This document shows positions 58,189 to 64,000 of a DNA stretch of 64,000 nucleotides, in pieces. The DNA is taken from assembly GCA_007922305.1 (NCBI GenBank), contig ML677341.1, positions 69,334,911-69,398,910 of the forward strand. Direction: 5' to 3'. The position numbers and the translations under genes are program-made. Positions within the stretch are counted from its first letter, which is position 1. Every line of letters begins with the position of its first letter. The notes beneath the pieces are model-generated. The model saw only the letters and a list, made by a program, of their open reading frames with translations. It was not told where the DNA came from and did not search any database. The DNA is from Dermatemys mawii. Lineage: Eukaryota; Chordata; Testudines; Dermatemydidae.

Positions 58189-58481
58189 CAAGGGTCGGCA
58201 ACCTTTCAAAAGTGGTGTGGCGAGTCTTCATTTATTCACTCTAATGTAAGGTTTTGAGTGCCGATAATACATTTTAACATTTTTAGAAGGTCTCTTTCTA
58301 TACATCTTTAATATATAACTAAACTATTGTTTTATGTACAGTAAATAAGGTTTTAAAAATGTTTAGGAAGCTTCATTTAAAATTAAATTAAAATGCAGAG
58401 CCCCCTAAACCAGTGGCCAGGACCCAGGCAGTTTGAGTGCCACTGAAAATCAGCTTGTGTGCCATAGGTTGCCTACCCCTG
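58189..58481 (-). mobile_element. hAT MITE, 'ggcaac' family, copy 2 (inverted)
   Basis: Starts CAAGGGTCGGCAACCTTTCA and ends '...ataggttgcctacccctg'. Flanks ACTTACAG (58181-58188) and ACTTAAGG (58482-58489) are an 8-bp duplication with one change. It is the reverse complement of copy 1 over its whole length ('gaagcttcatttaaaattaa' answers 'taattttaaatgaagctt'). Confidence 0.9.
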
Positions 58482-58489
58482 ACTTAAGG

Positions 58490-58733
58490 CCATGTTTTCA
58501 CTAGGAAAAAAGGTGTGCTCCTAACCTGAGGTAACTAGCAGGACCTAAATCCTAGTGTAGATAAGGAAGTTTTAGTTTACACATGAGTTAGCAGGTCCAG
58601 TTAGACTACAGTTTACCTTCATCTGCTAACTCATGTGAAAACTAGAAACTGCCTTATCTACGCCAGGATTTTACTTCCTGTTAGCTAACACAAGTTAAGA
58701 ACAAACCATTTTTCCCTAGTAAAGATGCACCCT
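58490..58733. mobile_element. Foldback MITE, 'ttttcactaggaaaaa' ends
   Basis: 'gttttcactaggaaaaaagg' at the left is answered by 'ccatttttccctagtaaaga' at the right. Internally 'ctagtgtagataaggaagtt' and 'tcatgtgaaaactagaaactgccttatctacg' alternate on opposite strands, so nearly the whole unit can fold on itself. It begins within the target duplication of the hAT MITE to its left. Confidence 0.65.
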
Positions 58734-59487
58734 GAGAGTGTAGTTGGCTCCAGTGAGAGTGTGCATGAGTGACAGACATTTTGTTTGCAATTAGTGATTG
58801 ACGGTTGTGGGCAGGCAGTGGAGAGAGAAGAGGATTAGATAAAAGGAAAGAAAGAGCTTGAGACAAGATAAGAAAGAAGAAAGTGGGGACTGAACAGAAG
58901 GAAGAGTTCTCAGCAATGAACAAAAGAAACGTGTGGGAGAAAACAGGAGAGAAACAAGAGGGAAAAGGGAGAGAAAAGTTATTTTTAAAGGAACCAGATA
59001 ATGGAAAAGAAGAAAGGTGGTGGATTCTAGAAAGAAAAATAGAACACCCGACAAAAAAATGCAAAAAGAAGGCAGACAAAAACATAGGAAGATAATGCAA
59101 ATTAAAAACATTATTCCAATTTTAATGCTAAAATGTTACAAATACAATGTTTTGTTTTATATGTAAGAAGTATCTTTGGTGCAATCCATAGAGCATTACC
59201 ATGAAACCCCTCCATTTACCAGCACATGTGCATTTAATGTATGCACAGTTGGTTCTGGTAAAGTTAGGGGAGTTACTGTCTGGGAAAATTTTGTAACTGC
59301 GAAAAGATGTTGCTGCAGCTGCTTTCTAATCCATCCCCAGAGTGAGTTTCTTCTACAGGTAGGTAAGGAGGAGATTCCTTAATTCCTCTGCAATCAATGC
59401 TATGGGATGCTAAGTCCTACTACTGGGCCCACTCCAGTCAATTTGCCCATGTTTTTATCTTAACTATGCAGTGAAGGTTAGTCTACC
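58734..59487. other. No gene seen; purine-rich stretch
   Basis: 58800-59095 is strongly purine-rich on the plus strand (many 'gaaag' and 'agaaa' units), which creates the long open frames on both strands. No coding evidence. Confidence 0.45.
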
Positions 59488-59693
59488 TGTAACCCACACA
59501 TCTCCTGGGTGTGGTGTTCTGTCCCATCTAGTGGTACTAAGACCACGAGACAGAGACAGAAAGATTAATGCATTTGCTTTACAGTCTTACCTAACAGCCA
59601 GTTAGCTTTTAGCTAACGTAATAGAACCTCACACACTAAGCTCTAGAGACCCCCGGTTCGATCCTGATGACTGGGGTCTGTCAGTGTTACAAG

Positions 59694-59711
59694 TGGGGAC
59701 TCATCCAGGAT
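59694..59711 (+). promoter_or_regulatory. Putative proline-tRNA primer binding site
   Basis: TGGGGACTCATCCAGGAT lies two bases after the TG...CA repeat, at the spacing seen in gammaretroviruses. The three mismatches to the proline-tRNA site are all G to A, as expected from CpG or C-deamination decay of an old copy. Confidence 0.55.
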
Positions 59712-59920
59712 TTCAACGGGGAAGTCTCTGACACTTGGGACATGCTTCCTCAGCTAGGGAAACTATGTAACCTATACACCTTCTTGATGTGGTGTCCTGT
59801 CCCATCTAGTGGCACAGAGAGAGCGCAAGAAAGAGATTAATGAGTTTGCTCTTTAACATCCGTGAACAGCCAGTTGGCAGTTAGCTCCTTTAGTAGAAGC
59901 TCATGCACTAAGCTCTAGAG

Positions 59921-60131
59921 CAGCGGTTCTCAAACTTTTTTGGCTGCGGCCCCTTTCTGAGCCACGGCATTCACTCGCGGCCCCCCAGGGTATGTCCGCC
60001 GAAATGCCACCCAACCGAAAGCTTTCGCTTTCTGCAGCGGCATTTCGGTGGTACAAAAATAGACCTCTGCCGAGTTCGGCAGGATCGGTGGCGGCACCAG
60101 GGTCTCATGCATCCCACTTTGAAGACCACTG
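59921..60131. mobile_element. hAT MITE, 'ttctcaaac' family
   Basis: Starts CAGCGGTTCTCAAACTTTTT and ends '...actttgaagaccactg'. Flanks CTCTAGAG (59913-59920) and CTCTAAAG (60132-60139) are an 8-bp duplication with one change. It has a central palindrome around 'tgtccgccgaaatgccac' and 'gcagcggcatttcggtgg'. It lies inside the second LTR of the compact element. Confidence 0.9.
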
Positions 60132-60187
60132 CTCTAAAGGTCCTATGTTCAATCCTGCCTGCTGTGACAGCGTCTGTTGGTGTTAGA

Positions 60188-61042
60188 TACTATGTATATT
60201 GTTTGGGGTGTTAATAATCATGTTGCTATTGTTACTGATACTATATCTAGATCTACAGATTTGTTCCCTTCTGACAAAAAATTCCCCTTCCACAATTTCA
60301 ATGGGTGACTACCATACTGCATTTATGTCACTTGTGAAATAACTCTCTCCTCAATCTGTCATGGCAATTTTCCATTCCCCTGATTTAACATCATCCCTAA
60401 GAGTAACAGCTTGCATTGCTTGATGAATGAGAAATCCATAGGTGCTTTTCTGCAATTTCTCTCTTTTATAATATTAAACAAATCAATCATTTAAATAAAG
60501 TAATTAATTTCTTTCAATTCTACTTTCACCAGAACGAAGAAAATCATTTACCCTTTTTTTCTATTGAAAGAAATAATGCAACTAAGCTAATTTTTTCCTT
60601 GTAAAAACAGTAATCAAGCAACAATTGTCCAAGCAACAACTGAAGGAAGCTATTAGGTCTTTAGAAAGATAGTTGATTGTACACATTTCACACAAGTGGA
60701 GTCAAATTGCTTGGAAGACAGCAATTATCTATTACATTTTGCAAACATCCAAGAAATCTATCAATCAAAAGGTATATACCAAGGTCATTTATTCCTGAAG
60801 GAACGCATTCAATGAAGTACTGAGTGGAGAGGTAATGAACTTAAATTAGATTTCCATATAAGGTACCAACCTAAGCTTTGTCACACATATTTGTCAAACA
60901 TTATGATGGATCACAGATCATATTTTTGGCTGTTGCATTCTCCAGGTCATGTCATAAGTGGAAGAGATAAGTAGACCCAGTGATTAAAATGAAGGTATAC
61001 CAAGAAGAAAATACTTCTCTTTTAAGTATTAATCCCTTCCAG
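60188..61042. other. Unique AT-rich sequence
   Basis: No repeat or gene recognised. The right end (61018-61042) is pyrimidine-rich and ends in 'ttccag', a good splice acceptor for the candidate exon that follows. Confidence 0.4.
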
Positions 61043-61244
61043 TGTACACTAACAGGAAAATCTCCAATTATATGAACTGTAACATTATCCCTTCTAAAGG
61101 ACTGTCTCAAAACCAGAAAAAAACCCATGGAAATCCGTTTATCAAAACTAAAAATCAATGCCTGGCTTGCCTTGAGCTCTTACTCATTAACAATTCAATA
61201 TCAGAGCTGAATCACGACAAGAAAAAGATGGATGATAAAAAAAC
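61043..61244 (+). CDS. Candidate plus-strand exon (202 nt), tentative
   Basis: An acceptor '...ttaatcccttccag' precedes 61043 and a donor GTGAGT follows 61244. Between them one frame is open for 66 codons, with landmarks 'YTNRKISNYMNCNIIPSKG', 'QNQKKTHGNPFIKTKNQ' and 'NHDKKKMDDKK'. It enters with two bases completing a codon and leaves with two. The lysine- and asparagine-rich composition could come simply from A-rich DNA. No partner exon or family is recognised, and it would belong to a different gene from the minus-strand exons. Confidence 0.25.
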
Positions 61245-61487
61245 GTGAGTGGGACAAAACCAACATTTCTTAGACTGACACAGTTTCAGTTAAAATGCTG
61301 ACTGGGATTCTCAAAGGGAATTAGATGCCTTCCAACCAGCATACATATTTGTAATTAAAAATTCTTATGTGATAGAAACAACAACTTAGTTTTCAGATGG
61401 TTTATCTTACAGGGATACTGTCAAGCTGAATGTTTATAAAAGATTTTTTTGAAGTCCAGTTTCTGATACAGTATCAGAAAGCAGCAG

Positions 61488-61690
61488 TGAGACCTAGTGG
61501 ATAAAGGACTGTACTGGGATGCAGAAGTTCAATTTCTGGCTTCACCACTGACCTCCTGGGTAACCTTGAGCAAATTGCTTCACATCTGTTTTGCTCTGTT
61601 TTCCCGTCTGTAAAATGGGGATAATGATACCTCCTTTGTAAAGTGCTTTGAGATCTACGGTTGAAAAGTGCTATTTAAGAAGTGGTATCT
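61488..61690 (+). repeat. MIR-type CORE-SINE
   Basis: Contains, in order, 'gacctagtggataaaggact' (tRNA-like head), 'ctggcttcaccactgacctc', 'gagcaaattgcttcacatct', 'tgtaaaatggggataatgat' and 'agtgctttgagatctacgg', which follows the MIR/CORE-SINE consensus with an L2-like 3' tail. Confidence 0.8.
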
Positions 61691-63940
61691 TCTTCCAAAG
61701 ATGATGGGCCAGGCCCTCAGCTGGTATAAATAACATCAGCTGAAGTTTTAGCTATGAGTGCTAAATTCTTTAAAAAATGTTTAAAGACTTTTTCTGCTTC
61801 CATGCTGATGTTTGTAAGAGTCATTTTTGCATGCAAAAATTGATTATAAAAGGAAAACTGTAAAATTAATAAACAAAATGTTGTTGAATGTACAAAGTGA
61901 ACTGAGAAGTTAGCAAAAATGTTTTTTCTAACTCCTTTCAGTTTTAGTATTACAAATGTTACTTGTAAAGATAGTAGATATACATATTTCAGACAAATAT
62001 AATTATTCAAAAAGTGTCCCTTTAATAGGGTGAAATTAAACTGTGCAGACAATACATATTTATCTTTTCATTTGGATATACTTACTTTAAAAAGACACAT
62101 GTTTTTACTCTTCAGATAACAGAATGAAACTAAATCAGAGACAGATGGTGCCTAGTATTTTCCTTGAGCCCAGTTGTCCAGGACTTCTATGGAAATGCAA
62201 GGCCCAAAATACAATAAAAATATAGCACTTCTACTGTGAGGGAGCTGAGGTAAAAGGACATAGGTAAAAGGATCTGCACTGTGATTGTTGCAGGAACACA
62301 GAGGAGGGAATTGAAGGAATACACGAGAGTGTGCTATTACAGTTTTGTGACCATGAGTTTGAGAATGATATGAATGGTGGTGAGAGATGGGGAATGTGTG
62401 TATAGATAATGATTTTATAACACTCCTTTTGAGAAAACTTCTAATGCTGATAAATTCACTGAAGTCAAATATTTTCACTTAGGTCTTGATTCAAAACCTA
62501 CTGAAGAAAATGGACACTCTCCTGACTGGCTCTGGATCAGGCCCTTAATCGTCTCTTAAAAGTTTAAAGAGGATCAGTTTCTTTATATGACAAACTGCTT
62601 TAATATTTATAATTATTACTTTTGCTATACATATTAACCATCTTTCACAGTTCAATATTGGTTACATTACTTCTCAATAATTAGTAAATAAAATGGATTG
62701 TCAAAGTGCTGTAAAGCAGAGTATTTTTAGATCCAAGTTACTTGTTTGTAGCAATAATCAATTATAACTGTCAAAATTATCTAGCTTTATTTTTTTCTGC
62801 ACTGGCTATATGATAGTTTAACCATTTAGATTTTGGAAATGTCAGGTTACCATTCTGTAACATCTGTATACTAATAGCAGGGGAAAGTTCTTCACAGGCT
62901 TCTACCTATTTATTATAATTAACATAGTGTTGTAAATGTACACAGTGCTTTATAAAACAGACTATAAAATAAAACTGCTCAGAAAAAAAACCCTTGACTA
63001 ACACTAGTTAAGATGTAATTTGTTAAACTTTCAGACAACAGGAACTAAATATATCTGTTATATCCAGTCTGGTTAAATTTTATATTTGACTACTGATAAT
63101 CATTTTTAATGGAGTTTATTTATGACCAACCAGTATTTTTTCCTGAAATAAATATATTAATATTTCTAATTAGCCAGCAGCAGCAGAAAATAGATTTATT
63201 CAGTCTGCATGTAGAAGATGTTAATAACGTGATAAAAACTAAGAGCAATAATTTTGTTGTCAATTCCATATCCTTGTAATTACCTCTTAAGCAGGCAGCA
63301 TTTTTCTTATGGTAATCATTGCTGTTTTCAAAAGTATTTAAATGTAGAAAAAATGGTCTAGTTAATTCTTCTAAGAGAAAACAGGGCATTTCGACGTATC
63401 TCCCACATAGGGCCCAAGCCAGCATACAGTTAGATATGTAAAATTTTACACATACAATTAGCCAAATTAATTCCAGTGGAACAACTCAGGTGAGTGAAGT
63501 TACACCTATACAACTGTTAGCAGGATCTGGCCCTTTGGAAAGAATGCCTCTTCTAAATGTGCAGAATACATTTTAATTTAAAATTAATATTTATTTTATA
63601 ACACGTGTACAAAGGAAAAACCATTGGTTGTCAAATGTTTTGATTATCTTTGGCCATAATCTGCCACCCTTACTTCCGTTCAGTAGTACCCTTCATCTTT
63701 CAGTAGTCTCATTGAAATCATTGCTTCAGTGTTTTCAGGATAGGACCATATAATAATCTTGATATTTAAATTACCATCAAAAGAATACAGAACTAATTCA
63801 AAGTCGTGACACTGAGCCAGAAAGGGTTAAGCAACCAGCAGACTAAATGACCCAAATTCAACCTTTAAAGACATATTAGAAAAGTATATAAATGGTCATT
63901 AAGGCCATTACTTATAAACAGCTAACAAAGCCATATTTAA
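61691..63940. other. Mostly unique AT-rich sequence, no gene seen
   Basis: Small fragments resemble dispersed palindromic repeats: 62490-62550 ('gattcaaaacctactgaaga' ... 'tctggatcaggcccttaat') and 63645-63735 ('ataatctgccacccttactt' ... 'cagtagtctcattgaaatca'). The minus-strand frame at 63120-63425 has no splice or homology support. Confidence 0.4.
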
Positions 63941-64000
63941 ACAAAAAGGAGTCCTTGTGGCACCTTAGAGACTAACAAATTTATTTGAGCATTAGTTTTC
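63941..64000 (-). mobile_element. Penelope-like 3' tail, cut by window edge
   Basis: 'aaaggagtccttgtggcacc' and 'ttagagactaac' match, in reverse, the 3' UTR of the Penelope elements at 9860-9890 and 42990-43020. The rest lies outside the window. Confidence 0.75.

Larger units (their letters stand above)
59488..60187 (+). mobile_element. Compact two-LTR element (TRIM-like) with tRNA-like LTRs
   Basis: Two direct repeats, 59488-59691 and 59766-60187 (the second enlarged by a hAT insertion at 59921-60131), flank only 74 bp. Both begin TGTAACC and end near GTGTTA[C/G]A. Two bases after LTR 1 comes TGGGGACTCATCCAGGAT (59694-59711), which matches the proline-tRNA primer site TGGGGGCTCGTCCGGGAT at 15 of 18 positions, all three differences being G to A. 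A purine-rich 'agctagggaaac' precedes LTR 2. Each LTR also has a tRNA-like stretch with a B-box-like GGTTCGATCC (copy 1) or GTTCAATCC (copy 2). No protein is encoded, so it would depend on another element's enzymes. An alternative is a tandemly duplicated tRNA-derived SINE. Confidence 0.55.

Noticed and set aside
58681..59111. Two overlapping minus-strand frames of 106-139 codons
   Set aside because: They arise from a purine-rich plus strand, giving Phe/Leu/Ser-rich low-complexity translations.

Overview
This window is vertebrate nuclear DNA, most likely from a turtle (a crocodilian or another sauropsid is less likely). I infer this from the repeats: many CR1 LINE 3' ends, L2 LINE tails, MIR-type and tRNA-type SINEs, a Penelope-like retroelement with a GIY-YIG endonuclease, a degraded sushi-type chromovirus, and several non-autonomous hAT families with clean 8-bp target duplications. 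There are no operons, bacterial promoters or CRISPR arrays. Nearly all open frames are chance frames or transposon remains. One 400-base run of N at 4690-5089 is an assembly gap.

Host coding content is sparse. The best evidence for a gene is a pair of splice-compatible minus-strand exons: a 581-nt open exon at 21248-21828 and a 73-nt exon at 16534-16606. They join in phase with no stop codon. I do not recognise the protein. A weaker plus-strand exon candidate lies at 61043-61244. The window therefore looks like mostly intronic and intergenic DNA around one minus-strand gene, with the other exons unresolved.

Layout. 0-7 kb: hAT element 600-1065, L2 tails, then a minus-strand CR1 (3483-6018) split by a hAT element (4161-5378) and a Penelope tail (about 5482-5654), then a plus-strand CR1 tail. 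7-10 kb: a long Penelope-like element whose reverse transcriptase and GIY-YIG endonuclease are still readable through three stops and one frameshift. 10-19 kb: degraded CR1 pieces and the small host exon. 19-23.8 kb: the large host exon, MITE-like repeats and a hAT fragment. 23.8-28.8 kb: a minus-strand Ty3/Gypsy chromovirus fossil with LTR, gag, RT, RNase H, integrase and chromodomain remains. 29-35 kb: CR1 split by a DNA transposon, then a hAT inserted inside another hAT. 37-47 kb: LTR-like repeats, a palindromic MITE, a hAT, a solo LTR with a 4-bp duplication, and a second Penelope fragment. 47-54 kb: a hairpin MITE, a 1.6-kb hAT, a CR1 and a third G-rich hAT. 56-60.2 kb: a CR1 tail, two hAT MITEs in inverted orientation, a foldback MITE, and a compact two-LTR element with a tRNA-like stretch in each LTR and a proline-tRNA-like primer site. 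60-64 kb: mostly unique AT-rich DNA, a MIR-type SINE, and a Penelope tail cut by the window edge.

The most unusual item is the element at 59488-60187. It has the layout of a TRIM (terminal-repeat retrotransposon in miniature), but each LTR contains a tRNA-like A-box/B-box stretch. That is reminiscent of plant Cassandra elements, which carry a 5S-type promoter in the LTR. Element family names here rest on recognition by eye, not on a database search.
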